DNA from: JBBWZH01 sp035544115
Lineage (GTDB): Bacteria > Actinomycetota > Actinomycetes > Mycobacteriales > CADCTP01
DNA length: 64,000 nt
NCBI GenBank assembly: GCA_963714145.1
Contig: OY970235.1
Coordinates: 4,588,001 to 4,652,000 of the forward strand
Direction: 5' to 3'
Shown here: piece by piece, positions 51,866-61,666 of the stretch
Numbering within the stretch: position 1 is the first letter of the stretch
Layout: each line of letters starts with the position of its first letter
Translations under genes and position numbers: made by a program
Notes under the pieces: model-generated
The model's input: the letters and a program-made list of their open reading frames with translations, nothing else
What the model was told of the DNA's origin: nothing
Databases searched by the model: none

Positions 51866-52471
51866 TTACGTGCAGATCACCGATGCCGGCTGCTCGTACT
51901 GGCCGGTTTGCTGCCCGCTGGTCAGCGCGCCGTCCGGCCAGCGGATCGAGTAGTGCATGTTGGCCCGGTAGATGCCGTTCGGACGATGGCAGTCGACCGC
52001 GCCGGTGTCGATCTCCAGCAGACCGGTCTGCGAGTTGGCCGTCACGCTGGCCAGAACACCGTTGCGGTCGCCGAGGTTCAACGGTTCGGCCTGCACGTGG
52101 ATGCGCGAGTCGTTTCCATCCATGAGTCCGTAGCCGCGCAGGTTGTTGCTGGCCGGGTTGTAGTCGAAGCCGCGGCAGACTGTGACACTCCAGGGTTCGT
52201 CAAGCCTGAAGACGAGATCGCACTTCCGGCGGACGTTGACGAACGCCGGGAGCGGGCCAGGTGCGATGGCCAGCACCCGGGTCGATCCGTGAGCGGCCCG
52301 GGTCGTCAGCGCCGAGGGCGCCGTCGTCGGCGCGGATGCGCCCTGCGGCGAGCTGCTGTGCGCCGCTCCCGCGGCCGGTGCGGCGCTGGCCATCGATGCG
52401 CCGCCAATCCCGAGCGCCGCCACGGCGACGGCCAGCAGCGCCACGCGTCTCGCTTGCTTCAAACCCGACAT
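51866..52471 (-). CDS. Secreted protein, function unknown
   Basis: A 201-residue protein with a signal peptide (ALLAVAVAALGIGGASMASAAPAA), an Ala/Ser/Thr-rich linker, and a globular part with four cysteines (RRKCDLVF, TVCRGFDYNP, AVDCHRPNG, SVICT) that could form two disulfides. I do not recognise the family. It is separated by 210 bp from the neighbouring secreted protein on the same strand. Confidence 0.75.
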   Translation of the reverse strand: MSGLKQARRVALLAVAVAALGIGGASMASAAPAAGAAHSSSPQGASAPTTAPSALTTRAAHGSTRVLAIAPGPLPAFVNVRRKCDLVFRLDEPWSVTVCRGFDYNPASNNLRGYGLMDGNDSRIHVQAEPLNLGDRNGVLASVTANSQTGLLEIDTGAVDCHRPNGIYRANMHYSIRWPDGALTSGQQTGQYEQPASVICT

Positions 52472-52700
52472 TCTTCCTCCACGGTCTCGCGGCCTGTGTT
52501 GTTGCCACCTGAATCGCTCAGGTGCATAGCCTTGGACCGGCCGCTTAGCAGATTGCTAACGGATCTCGGCCGGCCGGCCACGGCCGCTGGGTGCCAGCGG
52601 CCGCCGGCTTGCCCAGCGATGGGAACCGGCCGCGCCCCGCGCCGGATTTGTGCGGCGGTGGGTGGCGATGATTCGGTGTGGGCGGTCGACGGGGGGCGCG

Positions 52701-55526
52701 ATGGAGTTTCGGGTGCTCGGTCCGGTGGAGATCGTCGCTGCCGATCGGGTGGTGGAGGCGGGCCCACCGCAGCAGCGGCACGTGCTGGCCGCGCTGGCGG
52801 CCGACGCCGGCCGGCCGGTGGCGGTGGAGACGCTGATCGATCGGGTCTGGCCGGAGGCGCCGGACGGCGCGCGGCGCACCGTGCACGTCTACATCGCCCG
52901 GCTCCGGCGGCTGCTGGAGTCGGCCGGGGCCGGCGGCGAGCCGGTGGGGCTGGTGTTCCGATCCGGCGGGTACGTCCTCGACGCCGACCCGGACCGGGTA
53001 GACCTGCACCGGTTCCGCGGCCTGGTGGGCCAGGCCCGGGAGCCCGGCCGGGACGACGGGCAGCGGGCGGCGCTGCTGCGCACCGCCCTCGGCCTGTGGC
53101 GGGGTGAGCCACTGGCCGGGCTACCCGGGCCCTGGGCCGCGGCGAGCCGGGAAGGGTGGCGGCAGCTGTACCTGGACGCGGTACAGGGGTGGGCGCAAGC
53201 CGAGTTGCGGCTGGGCAACGCCGGCCCGGTGATCGCCGCCCTGACCGACCTGGCCGGCCAGTACCCGCTGGTGGAACCGCTGGCAGCGGCCCTGATGCGG
53301 GCGCTCTACGCGGCCGGCCGCGGCGCCGAGGCGCTCGACCGCTACACCGAGGTCCGCCGCCGGCTGGCCGAGGAGTTGGGCGTCGACCCCGGCGCCGAAC
53401 TACAGGCCGTGCACCAGGGGATCCTGCAAAGCACCCTCGATCCGGCGTCCACCGGGAGCTCGGCGGTGCCGGCTCAGCTACCCGCCGACGTGCACGGCTT
53501 CGCCGGCCGGCGCGACCAGTTGGCCAGCCTCGACGCCACGCTCGCCGCCGGCACCGGCACCGCGGGCCAGCCGTCCGCGGTTGTCATCTCCGCGGTCTCC
53601 GGCACAGCCGGGGTGGGCAAGACCGCGTTGGCGGTGCACTGGGCGCACCGCGTCGCCGGCCGGTTCCCGGACGGGCAGCTCTACGTGAACCTGCGCGGAT
53701 TCGACCGCAGCGGAGAGGTGATGGACCCAGCGCAAGCCGTCCGCGGCTTCCTCGACACGTTCGGGGTGCCGCCGCAGCGGGTGCCGGCCGGGTTCGACGC
53801 GCAGGTAGGGCTCTACCGCAGCATGCTGGCCGGCAAACGGGTGCTGGTGGTGATCGACAACGCCCGCGACGCCGACCAGGCCCGGCCGCTGCTACCCGGC
53901 AGCCCGACCGCGCTGGCGGTGGTGACCAGCCGCGACTCTCTCACCGACCTGGTCGCCGACGGCGCCCACCCGCTGGCCCTGGATCTGCTCACCGAGGCCG
54001 AGTCGCGGGAAGCGCTGGAACGCCGGCTCGGCCCCGGCCGGGTCGCCGCCGAGCCGGACGCCATCGCGCGGATCGTCGAGGTATGCGCGCGGCTGCCGCT
54101 GGCGCTGGCCCTGGTCGCCGCCCGCGCGGCCACGCATCCCAGCTTCTCCCTGGCCGCGGTGGCCGCCGAACTGGCCGACGCCGCCGGTCGGGCGTCCCTG
54201 CCGGACGACGCCGACGTGATCGGCCGGGTGCGGGCGGTGTTCTCCTGGTCGTACACCACCCTCACCCCACCCGCGGCCCGGCTGTTCCGGCTGCTGGGCC
54301 TGCACCCCGGCCCCGACACCGCCGCCCCAGCCGCCGCCAGTCTCGCCAGCTTGCCACTGGCGCAGGTGCGGCCGTTGCTGGCCGAGCTGACCCGGGCCGG
54401 GTTGCTGGCCGAGCAGGTGCCGGGCCGGTATGGCTTCCACGACCTGCTGCGGGCCTACGCCACTCACCTCACCCAAACCGAAGACACCGAGGACGAGCGG
54501 GAGGCGGCCACGGTGCGACTGCTGGACCACTACACCCACACCGCCCACACCGCCGACCGGCAACTGCACCCGACCCGTGACCCCATCCCGGTCCCGCTCA
54601 CCCCACCCACCCCCGGCACCACCCCCGAACAACCAGGCGACCACGACACCGCGCTGGGCTGGTTGGACGCCGAGTGGCCGGTGCTGCTGGCCGCCCAACA
54701 ACGCGCCGCCGACAGCGGCCGGGATACCCATACCTGGCAACTGGCCTGGGCCCTGAACACCGCGCTGCACCGGCGGGGGCGCTGGCACGAGCAGGCCGGC
54801 GCCTGGCAGACCGCCCTTCCCTCAGCCGGCGGGCTGCCCCACCCCGCCGCCGCGTACACCCGCCGCGCCCTCGGCCTGGCAGCGGCCGTGCTGGGTGACC
54901 ACGAGCGGGCACACACCCACCTGGACTGCGCCCTGCACCTGTGCGCCGAGGCCGGCGACGCGGTCGGCCAGGCACACGCGCACGAATCCCTCGGCTTCCT
55001 GTGGGAGCAGCGGGGCCGGCCGGAGCAGGCGATCGACCACACCCGGCAGGCCCTCACCCTCTACCAGACCACCGGCCATCATCAAGGCCACGCGGCCGCG
55101 CTCAACGCGGTCGGCTGGTACCACGCCATGCTCGGCGAGCACACCAGCGCCCTCACCCACTGCCAGCAGGCTCTCACCCTCTACGAGCAGCTCGGCGACC
55201 GCTACGGGCAGGCCGGCACGTGGGACAGCCTCGGCTACGCCCACCACCACCTCGGCCACCACACCGCCGCCGCCGAGTGCTACACCCTCGCCCTCAGCCT
55301 CTACGGCGACCTCGGCGACCGCTACGAAGAAGCCAGCACCCTGACCCACCTCGGCGACACCCACCACGCCGCCGGCCACCCCGAGGCCGCCCGTACCGCC
55401 TGGACCGCCGCGCTGGGCATCCTCACCGACCTCGTCCACCCCGACGCCGACACCGTCCGCGCCAAGCTCGCCATCCTCGACCAGACCCCACCCGCCCAGC
55501 CCGTCGCCGACCCGCCGCCAGCCTGA
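52701..55526 (+). CDS. AfsR/SARP-type regulator with NB-ARC and TPR domains
   Basis: A 941-residue regulator. Residues 1-90 are an OmpR-like winged helix (MEFRVLGPVEI, TLIDRVWPEAPDGARRTVHVYIARLRRLL) and 95-245 a bacterial transcriptional activation domain. A nucleotide-binding domain follows (Walker A SGTAGVGKTALAV near 305-317; VLVVIDNARDADQ as Walker B) and then C-terminal TPR helices from about 690 to 920. ATG 52701 follows a GGGGGG ribosome binding site. AfsR-type proteins couple phosphorylation or ATP binding to antibiotic gene activation. It lies 2.3 kb beyond the piperazate synthase gene, separated by secreted-protein genes, so membership in the cluster is uncertain. Confidence 0.93.
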   Translation: MEFRVLGPVEIVAADRVVEAGPPQQRHVLAALAADAGRPVAVETLIDRVWPEAPDGARRTVHVYIARLRRLLESAGAGGEPVGLVFRSGGYVLDADPDRVDLHRFRGLVGQAREPGRDDGQRAALLRTALGLWRGEPLAGLPGPWAAASREGWRQLYLDAVQGWAQAELRLGNAGPVIAALTDLAGQYPLVEPLAAALMRALYAAGRGAEALDRYTEVRRRLAEELGVDPGAELQAVHQGILQSTLDPASTGSSAVPAQLPADVHGFAGRRDQLASLDATLAAGTGTAGQPSAVVISAVSGTAGVGKTALAVHWAHRVAGRFPDGQLYVNLRGFDRSGEVMDPAQAVRGFLDTFGVPPQRVPAGFDAQVGLYRSMLAGKRVLVVIDNARDADQARPLLPGSPTALAVVTSRDSLTDLVADGAHPLALDLLTEAESREALERRLGPGRVAAEPDAIARIVEVCARLPLALALVAARAATHPSFSLAAVAAELADAAGRASLPDDADVIGRVRAVFSWSYTTLTPPAARLFRLLGLHPGPDTAAPAAASLASLPLAQVRPLLAELTRAGLLAEQVPGRYGFHDLLRAYATHLTQTEDTEDEREAATVRLLDHYTHTAHTADRQLHPTRDPIPVPLTPPTPGTTPEQPGDHDTALGWLDAEWPVLLAAQQRAADSGRDTHTWQLAWALNTALHRRGRWHEQAGAWQTALPSAGGLPHPAAAYTRRALGLAAAVLGDHERAHTHLDCALHLCAEAGDAVGQAHAHESLGFLWEQRGRPEQAIDHTRQALTLYQTTGHHQGHAAALNAVGWYHAMLGEHTSALTHCQQALTLYEQLGDRYGQAGTWDSLGYAHHHLGHHTAAAECYTLALSLYGDLGDRYEEASTLTHLGDTHHAAGHPEAARTAWTAALGILTDLVHPDADTVRAKLAILDQTPPAQPVADPPPA

Positions 55527-55558
55527 CCCCGCCGGACCGCCGGGACCATCGGGAAAGA

Positions 55559-56449
55559 TCAGTTCCGCGGGTAGTAGGCCAGCCGTGGGTCGTGCACCAG
55601 GGCGGTGAGCTGCGCGATCGTCAGCGGCGGGATGGGCCGCTGGGCGACCGGGTCCGGCGGGTTCTTCACCTGCGGGACGCTGTTCGCGCCGTAGTTCAGC
55701 GCGGTCGCGAGCACCGAGTTGCCGTCCGGGCGCGTCTCGCTGACCGTCCAGCGGATCACGCCGTGCGCCTCGGACTGGCGGGTCACGGTGACCATCGTGC
55801 CGTCGGCGAAGATCGTGCAGCTCAGGTTCGGCTGCGGGGCCGGGCACTGGTACGCCGGCAACGAGTCGGCCGTACACGTGGTCTCGGTCCCGGCCGTGCG
55901 GCACGACGGCCGCCGCGTCCCGTCGACCTCGATGAACAGGTTGCCGGCGCCGGCCGGGTCGACGATGTCCAGGACCGACTTGTAGCCGCCCTGGCTGGCG
56001 TAGAACGCGCCGGCGCGGCCGTCCGGGCTCCCGGTGACCCGCACGCGGCGCCCGCCGGGAGGCAGCCGGAGCGCGGCGTCCAGCGCCCGGTCCAGCCGAG
56101 CCGTCGCCCGGGCCGGTGGCTCCGTCGCCGGCGGCGGGACGGCCGGCTCGGCGCTCGACTGTGGCGTGGTCGGGCTGCCGGACGCCGACCGGCTCGGCTG
56201 AGCGGCCGACCTGCCACCTCCGCCGGTACCGGGCGAGCTGTGCAGCACCGCCACGCTCGTCGCCGCCACGCCGCCGACCAGCGAGACGGTGGCCAGGCTG
56301 CCCGCGGCATGCCGGAGCTGCCGGCCGCGCCGGGCCCGCCGGCCGCGGGCGATCAGGTCGGGCACGGTCAGCCGCAGCGGCGGCTCCTCGCCGACGCCGC
56401 CGCGCAGCGCCGCCAGCACGCTCGGCGGGATGTCGAGGTCGCTGCTCAT
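55559..56449 (-). CDS. Membrane protein paired with sigma factor (putative anti-sigma)
   Basis: A 296-residue protein. The N-terminal cytoplasmic segment is about 45 residues, one transmembrane helix follows (AAGSLATVSLVGGVAATSVAVL), then a Ser/Pro-rich linker and an extracellular domain with conserved-looking Cys residues (RPSCRTAGTETTCTADSL, YQCPAPQPNLSC). Its ATG overlaps the sigma factor stop (TGATG). The position and topology fit an anti-sigma or sigma-associated membrane sensor; no zinc-binding HxxxCxxC motif is visible, so direct anti-sigma activity is an inference. Confidence 0.8.
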   Translation of the reverse strand: MSSDLDIPPSVLAALRGGVGEEPPLRLTVPDLIARGRRARRGRQLRHAAGSLATVSLVGGVAATSVAVLHSSPGTGGGGRSAAQPSRSASGSPTTPQSSAEPAVPPPATEPPARATARLDRALDAALRLPPGGRRVRVTGSPDGRAGAFYASQGGYKSVLDIVDPAGAGNLFIEVDGTRRPSCRTAGTETTCTADSLPAYQCPAPQPNLSCTIFADGTMVTVTRQSEAHGVIRWTVSETRPDGNSVLATALNYGANSVPQVKNPPDPVAQRPIPPLTIAQLTALVHDPRLAYYPRN

Positions 56450-56973
56450 CAGTGGTCTCCTTCGGTCTGGGTTGCCCTGGCGGGTTCCTCGAGTAGCTGC
56501 CGGAGCAGGGCGAGCCCGCGCGAGGTCTGGCTCTTGACGGTGTCCTCGCTGCAGTCCAGGGCGCGTGCGGTCTCGGCGATGGACAGGTCGTCCCAGCACC
56601 GCAGCACGACCACCGCCCGCATCCGGGCCGGCAGCCTGGCCAGCGCCCGGGCCAGGTCCAGCCGGTCGGACCAGCCCCCGCTCGGGTCCGGGGTCGGCAG
56701 GTCGGGCAGGTCGCGGGTCGGCCGTTCGCCCCGCCAGCGCCGGCGGCCGTCATCCAGGAACGCCCGGACCAGCGTGGCCCGGGCGTACGCGTCGACGCGC
56801 TCCGCCCGCTGTACCCGCGGCCAGGCCACGTACAGCTTCACCAGGGTCGTCTGCGCCAGGTCCTCGGCCTTGTGCCAGTCCCCGCAGAGCAGGTAGGCCG
56901 ACCGGCGCAGGGCGCCGACCCGGGCACCCGCGTAGGCACTGAAGTCGCTGTCCGCATCCTCGGCCACACCCAC
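56449..56973 (-). CDS. ECF sigma factor (SigE/Sig70-like)
   Basis: A 174-residue extracytoplasmic-function sigma factor. Region 2 holds YLLCGDWHKAEDLAQTTLVKLYVAWPRV near 28-55. Region 4 holds LPARMRAVVVLRCWDDLSIAETARALDCSEDTVKSQTSRGLALL near 114-157, typical of the actinobacterial SigE family. The start is GTG 56973; GTG 56967 is equally possible. It forms an operon with the membrane partner downstream. Regulation of an envelope stress response is the usual role for such pairs. Confidence 0.92.
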   Translation of the reverse strand: MGVAEDADSDFSAYAGARVGALRRSAYLLCGDWHKAEDLAQTTLVKLYVAWPRVQRAERVDAYARATLVRAFLDDGRRRWRGERPTRDLPDLPTPDPSGGWSDRLDLARALARLPARMRAVVVLRCWDDLSIAETARALDCSEDTVKSQTSRGLALLRQLLEEPARATQTEGDH

Positions 56974-57138
56974 CTGACGGGTTGGCCCGGCCCGGGGGTT
57001 GAGAGCGCCGGCCGGTGCGCGGGTCCAGTTCCTCGGCGAACAGCGGCAACCGGCTCCACGGATGGCCGGAGGTGGCAGCGGCCGGGTGGCCCGCCGGCGG
57101 TCAGCGGCTGCGGCTCGGACCGGGCGGGCCCGGGCGGG

Positions 57139-57735
57139 TCACGGGCGCTGGACGCGGTAGCGCAGGTGCAGCACGCCCGGCCCGTCCAGGGCACGGCGCA
57201 GTTCGAGCTCAATGTGCTCAGGCGGCATATCGGCGAACAGCCGACGGCCCTGCCCGAGCAGCACGGGGATCAGGTGCAGCTCCAGCTCGTCCAGCAGGCC
57301 GGCCCGAAGGCACTCCTGCGCGGTCGCGGCGCCGTGCAGCAGGATGTCGCGGTCACCGGCCGCGGCCTTGGCCTGCGCGACGGCCGATTCGATGCCGTCG
57401 GTGACGTAGCGGGCGTGCCCCGGCGCGGGCTCGTCGGGTGCGGCACGGGTCAGCACGAAGATCGGGACCCCGTCATGGTGATCACCGGCCCAGCCGCCCG
57501 CGACGTCGAAGGTGCGCCGACCGACGATCACCGCTCCGGTCGCCATCAACTCGTCGAACACGGTTGCGTTGGGTTCCTCGGCGGGCCGGTACGAACCCGG
57601 CTCCACACCGTCACCGGCGGCCAGCCAGGCATGCAGCCGCTCCCCGTTCACCCCGAGCCCGTGCTCCATCCCGTCATCCGGGCCGGTGATGAACCCGTCC
57701 ACCGACATCGACATGTACAACACGACCTTGCCCAT
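57139..57735 (-). CDS. RibD C-terminal / dihydrofolate reductase-like protein
   Basis: A 198-residue reductase-fold protein: VVLYMSMSVDGFITGPDD at the N-terminus, GAVIVGRRTFDVAGGW, IFVLTRAAP, DILLHGAATAQECLRAGLLDELELHLIPVLLGQGRRLF. These match the RibD_C family of stand-alone actinobacterial NADPH reductases with no assigned substrate. ATG 57735 is preceded by AAGGAAATCC. No link to the neighbouring genes is apparent. Confidence 0.92.
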   Translation of the reverse strand: MGKVVLYMSMSVDGFITGPDDGMEHGLGVNGERLHAWLAAGDGVEPGSYRPAEEPNATVFDELMATGAVIVGRRTFDVAGGWAGDHHDGVPIFVLTRAAPDEPAPGHARYVTDGIESAVAQAKAAAGDRDILLHGAATAQECLRAGLLDELELHLIPVLLGQGRRLFADMPPEHIELELRRALDGPGVLHLRYRVQRP

Positions 57736-57842
57736 GGATTTCCTTCCGGTAGTCGACCGGGGGCGCACCGCGGCAGCCCCTCGCTCTGCTGGCGTGGGCC
57801 GGCGCCGCGGGGTTCGTCCAGCGGTAGGGCCGGCGGGTGCCC

Positions 57843-58244
57843 TCAGCGGGGCAGCCGGCGGGCGATGGCCGGGATCACGATCGCGGCGGCGACCAGGTGG
57901 GTGGCCATCAGCAGCGCCCGGGTGGCCGGGCCGGCCGGCACGATCAGGTCCGGGACCAGCGACAGCGCGGTCAGCGCGGCGGTCGCCCGGACGAACGTAC
58001 GCTGCGGGCTGCGGGCGGTCCGGACCAGTACCGCGGCCAGGGCCAGGCCCAGCAGCGCGGCGACCGCGGTCAGCTGGGTGAACCCGGGCAGCGGGATCGG
58101 CGCGCCGGCCACGTCCAGGCTGATCCCGGCGGCCCGCCCGGCAGCCGCGACAGCGGTGGTGGCGGCGGCCGCGGCCACGGTCGCGGCCAGCCCGACGCGG
58201 ACGTAGGAGCCGGTGCTCGGGCGGGTGATGACGGCGGCGGTCAT
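57843..58244 (-). CDS. Small four-helix membrane protein (DUF6069-like)
   Basis: A 133-residue protein with four predicted transmembrane helices (LAATVAAAAATTAVAAAG, LTAVAALLGLALAAVLV, RATAALTALSLVPDLI, LLMATHLVAAAIVIPAIA). The layout is like DUF6069 proteins, which have no known function. GGAGGACACC precedes ATG 58244. Confidence 0.75.
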   Translation of the reverse strand: MTAAVITRPSTGSYVRVGLAATVAAAAATTAVAAAGRAAGISLDVAGAPIPLPGFTQLTAVAALLGLALAAVLVRTARSPQRTFVRATAALTALSLVPDLIVPAGPATRALLMATHLVAAAIVIPAIARRLPR

Positions 58245-58359
58245 GGTGTCCTCCGTGGTCTCGACCGGCTCGGTGCCGGTGCTTCATCCAGGCCACGAAA
58301 ACCCACCGCCCGGATCGACACCCCCACCAGAAATCCGTCAAGATCTTTTGGAGAGGACC

Positions 58360-58410
58360 ATGCGCGTCTACGAGGTCCAGCCCGCCGAGGGCCCGGCCAC
58401 CGACAGTTGA
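58360..58410 (+). CDS. 16-codon ORF, possible gene remnant
   Basis: GAGAGGACC precedes ATG 58360, followed by MRVYEVQPAEGPATDS and a stop. The first residues resemble the N-terminus of zinc-type alcohol dehydrogenase/quinone reductase proteins, suggesting a truncated copy. It is too short to be sure. Confidence 0.2.
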   Translation: MRVYEVQPAEGPATDS

Positions 58411-58485
58411 CCCGGCCCGCCGATCCCCGCGGTCAGATGCGCTCCCGGACCGGATGGTGCGAGGGCTCCCGGGCGGCCCGCGGCG

Positions 58486-59331
58486 TCACTCGGTGTGGTC
58501 CGGGGCCGGCTCCGGGGGGCGGTCGGCGGGGGCGGCCTGCTCGGTCCCGGGCATCGCTCCGGTCATGATCGCGACCACGTCGGACATGGTGTGGTCCTGC
58601 GGCCGGACCAGGGCGACCCGCCGGCCCAGGCGCTGCACGTGGATCCGGTCGGACACCTCGAACACGTGCGGCATGTTGTGGCTGACCAGGATGACCGGCA
58701 GGCCCCGGTCGCGGATGCGCCGGATCAGGTCGAGCACCTGGCCGGACTCGCGCACGCCCAGCGCCGCGGTCGGCTCGTCCATGATCACCAGCCGGCGGGC
58801 GAACGCGGCCGCCCGGGCCACCGCGACGCCCTGCCGCTGGCCGCCGGACAGGTCCTCGACCGCGTTCGTCATCGACCGCAGGCCGATCTTCAGCTCGCTC
58901 ATGTGCCGCAGGGCCTGCCGCCGCATCGCGCGCTTGTCCAGCATCCGCAGCCAGCCGGCCACGCCGCGGCGGCGGATCTCCCGGCCGAGGTAGAGGTTGC
59001 TGGCGATGTCCAGGGCCGGTGCGAGCGCCAGATCCTGGTAGACCGTCTCGATGCCGTACCGCCGGGCGTCCAGCGGGGTGTGCAGCCGGACCGGGGTGCC
59101 GTCCAGCAGCAGCTCGCCGCGGTCCGGGACGACGGCTCCGGACAGCGCCTTGATCAGCGTCGACTTGCCGGCCCCGTTGTCCCCGATCACGGCGAGCACC
59201 TCGCCCGCGCGCAGCTCGAGGTCGCAGCCGTCCAGCGCGGTGACATGCCCGTACAGCTTGACCAGGCCGCGGGCCTCGAATACGACGTCGCCGACCTTGC
59301 TGTCGGCGGGCTGTTCGGCAGTGACGGTCAC
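58486..59331 (-). CDS. Sugar ABC transporter ATP-binding protein
   Basis: A 281-residue single nucleotide-binding domain: Walker A GDNGAGKS near 50-57, signature LSGGQRQGVAVARA, Walker B LVIMDEPTAALGV. These match one half of RbsA/XylG-type importers, which usually have two fused halves; the short form is common in actinomycete FrcA-type systems. The GTG start overlaps the permease stop (GTGA). With the permease and binding protein it forms a ribose/fructose-type import system under the divergent LacI gene. Confidence 0.93.
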   Translation of the reverse strand: MTVTAEQPADSKVGDVVFEARGLVKLYGHVTALDGCDLELRAGEVLAVIGDNGAGKSTLIKALSGAVVPDRGELLLDGTPVRLHTPLDARRYGIETVYQDLALAPALDIASNLYLGREIRRRGVAGWLRMLDKRAMRRQALRHMSELKIGLRSMTNAVEDLSGGQRQGVAVARAAAFARRLVIMDEPTAALGVRESGQVLDLIRRIRDRGLPVILVSHNMPHVFEVSDRIHVQRLGRRVALVRPQDHTMSDVVAIMTGAMPGTEQAAPADRPPEPAPDHTE

Positions 59332-60335
59332 CGCTGCCTCCTGCGGGCGAGCTGGTCGACGGACACGGCAACGATCACCAGTATCCCGGTGATCAGCGTC
59401 TGGTAGATCGACTTGGTGCCGATCAGCTGCAGGCCGTTGCGGATCACCCCGACGATGAGCGCGCCGAGCAGGGTGCCGATCACGCTGCCGCGGCCACCGA
59501 ACAGGCTGGTGCCGCCGAGTACCACGGCGGTGATGCTGTCGAGGTTGTCGGTCTGCCCGGCGTTCGGGTCGCCGACACCGGTGCGGGAGACCAGCAGCAG
59601 CGCGGCGAGGCCGTAGATGAGGCCGGCCACGGTGTACGTGCCGAGCAGCACCCGCCGGGTGCGGATGCCGGTCAGCCGGGCCGCCTCCGGGTGGTTGCCG
59701 ACCGCGTACAGGTGCCGGCCGGCGGCGGTCTGGCTGAGCACGTACCAGGTCAGCCCGAACAGGGCCACCATCAGCACCGAGCCGTAGGTGATGTCCGTCT
59801 GTCCTAACGCGAACGTCTTGCCCAGATAGGTGAGCTGCGACGGCAGGCCGGTGACGGTCTGCTCGTTCGAGTAGATATGGGTGAGCGCGAACGCGATGCT
59901 CAGCGTCCCCAGCGTGACGATGAACGGCGGCAGCCGCAGCCCGGTGACCAGGCCGCCGTTGAGCACGCCGAACCCGGCGCAGGTCAGCAGCCCGAGGGCG
60001 ATGGCCAGGTAGACGTTGAGCCCGGAGGCCACCGCCAGCCTGGTCATCACGATGTTGCCCAGCGCCATCACGGCGCCGTTGGACAGGTCGATCCCGGCGG
60101 TGAGAATCACCAGTGTCTGGCCGATCGCGAGTGTGCCCACGACCATGACCTGCTGCACGATCAGCGACAGGTTGCCGCCGGTGAGGAAGCGGTCGGACTG
60201 GATCGAGAAGAACAGCCCGGCCAGCACGAGCGCGGCGAGCGGGCCGAGGGTGGACAGGCCGAGCGCCTGCCGCAACAACGGCCCGGCCCCGGTGCGCGGC
60301 TCAGCCTCGGCGCCGACGACTGACGGTTCCATCAT
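59328..60335 (-). CDS. Sugar ABC transporter permease
   Basis: A 335-residue membrane protein of the RbsC/BPD_transp_2 family with about nine or ten helices and the family motifs GIDLSNGAVMALGNIV and VLGGTSLFGGRGSVIGTLLGAL. The start is ATG 60335, six bases after AGGGA; an adjacent ATG at 60332 is possible. It sits between the binding protein gene and the ATPase gene in one operon. Confidence 0.93.
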   Translation of the reverse strand: MMEPSVVGAEAEPRTGAGPLLRQALGLSTLGPLAALVLAGLFFSIQSDRFLTGGNLSLIVQQVMVVGTLAIGQTLVILTAGIDLSNGAVMALGNIVMTRLAVASGLNVYLAIALGLLTCAGFGVLNGGLVTGLRLPPFIVTLGTLSIAFALTHIYSNEQTVTGLPSQLTYLGKTFALGQTDITYGSVLMVALFGLTWYVLSQTAAGRHLYAVGNHPEAARLTGIRTRRVLLGTYTVAGLIYGLAALLLVSRTGVGDPNAGQTDNLDSITAVVLGGTSLFGGRGSVIGTLLGALIVGVIRNGLQLIGTKSIYQTLITGILVIVAVSVDQLARRRQR

Positions 60336-60412
60336 GGACAGTCCCTGGATTCGTTGGCGGGCGGGATGCGCGGTGGGCCGCCGCACGGCAGCGGCCCACC
60401 GCGCCGGCACCA

Positions 60413-61588
60413 TCAGCCCCAGCAGTTCGCCAGACCGAAGGCGACGTCCTTCGAGTCGACCCCGGACGCCGGCTTGGCGGCGATCAGCGTCACGCCGGTG
60501 TCGGTGTAGCCGGAGACCTTGTTGCCGGTCTTGGCGTAGTCGACCACGGCGTCCACCCCGCGTTCGGCCATCTTCAGCGGGTACTGCTGCGACGTCGCGG
60601 CGATCTTGCCATCCTGGACGGCCTTGGTGCCCGTGCAGCCGCCGTCGACCGACACGATCAGGACGTCCTTCTCCTTCCCGGCGGCCTTCAGCGCGGTGTA
60701 CGCGCCCAGCGCGGCCGGTTCGTTGATGGTGTAGACGAGGTTGATCCCCGGGTCCTTCTGCAGGCAGTTCTCCATCGCGGTCTGGCCCTTGGCCTGATCG
60801 CCCTGGGTGTCCTGGCTGCAGACGACGCTCGGCGCGGTGACCTGGTCGCTGGCGGTGTTGTCCACTGTGGCCAGACCGTAGCCGGACAGGAAGCCGTTGT
60901 GCCGCAGCACGCCGACGGTGATGCCCGGCGCGAGGTCGAGGGTGGCGATCTTGACCGCTTTGCTGCCCTCGACGGCCTTGGCGTACTTGCCGATGAGCTC
61001 GCCCGCGGTGAAGTTGTTCGTCGCGAACAGCGCGTCCACGGCGCTCTGCGGGTCGGTCGGCGTGTCCAGCGCGATGACCAGCACGCCCTTGTCCCGCGCC
61101 TTCTGGATCGCCGGGATGATCGCCTTCGTGTCGCTCGGGGTGATCAGGATGCCCTTGACGCCGGCGACGACCATGTTCTCGATCGCGGTGACCTGGCTGG
61201 CGTTGTCGCCGTCGAACTTGCCGGCCGCGGTCATCAGCTTGACGCCCTTGGCCTGGGCCTCCTTCTCCGCGCCCTCCTTCATCTTGACGAAGAACGGGTT
61301 GGTCTCGGTCTTCGTGATCAGCCCGACGGTGATGTCGCCGCCGGAGCTGCCGTTGCCGCTGCCGCTGCCGCTGCCGCTGTCCGAGCTGCCGCAGGCGGCC
61401 AGCGTCAGCGCGAGCACGACCGGGATCGCGAGCGCGGCCATGCCACCGGCCCGCCGGCGCGGCGAGCGGTCCGGCCGGCGCCCGGCGCCGGGGTCGGTGG
61501 TGCGGGTGGTGCGGGTAGCGCCGGGCGGGGCGCCGTCAGTGCCGGCGCTTCGCCGCCTCAGGTGTGCCGGTTTCGCCAGCTCAGACAT
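60413..61588 (-). CDS. Sugar ABC transporter substrate-binding lipoprotein
   Basis: A 391-residue periplasmic-binding-like protein. After a long arginine-rich N-terminus come a hydrophobic signal (AALAIPVVLALTLAACGS) with a lipobox Cys, a Ser/Gly linker and a peripla_BP_4 domain (ITVGLITKTETNPFFVKMKEGAE). The domain is typical of ribose/fructose binders. AGGAGG lies 7 bp before ATG 61588. It is the first gene of the transporter operon. The sugar is unknown. Confidence 0.93.
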   Translation of the reverse strand: MSELAKPAHLRRRSAGTDGAPPGATRTTRTTDPGAGRRPDRSPRRRAGGMAALAIPVVLALTLAACGSSDSGSGSGSGNGSSGGDITVGLITKTETNPFFVKMKEGAEKEAQAKGVKLMTAAGKFDGDNASQVTAIENMVVAGVKGILITPSDTKAIIPAIQKARDKGVLVIALDTPTDPQSAVDALFATNNFTAGELIGKYAKAVEGSKAVKIATLDLAPGITVGVLRHNGFLSGYGLATVDNTASDQVTAPSVVCSQDTQGDQAKGQTAMENCLQKDPGINLVYTINEPAALGAYTALKAAGKEKDVLIVSVDGGCTGTKAVQDGKIAATSQQYPLKMAERGVDAVVDYAKTGNKVSGYTDTGVTLIAAKPASGVDSKDVAFGLANCWG

Positions 61589-61666
61589 CCGTGGCCTCCT
61601 TGACCGCCGCCGGGAGCTCAGGTTGCTCGGTGGTTGCGGCGGAATGTAGACCGTGTGACTATCGCC

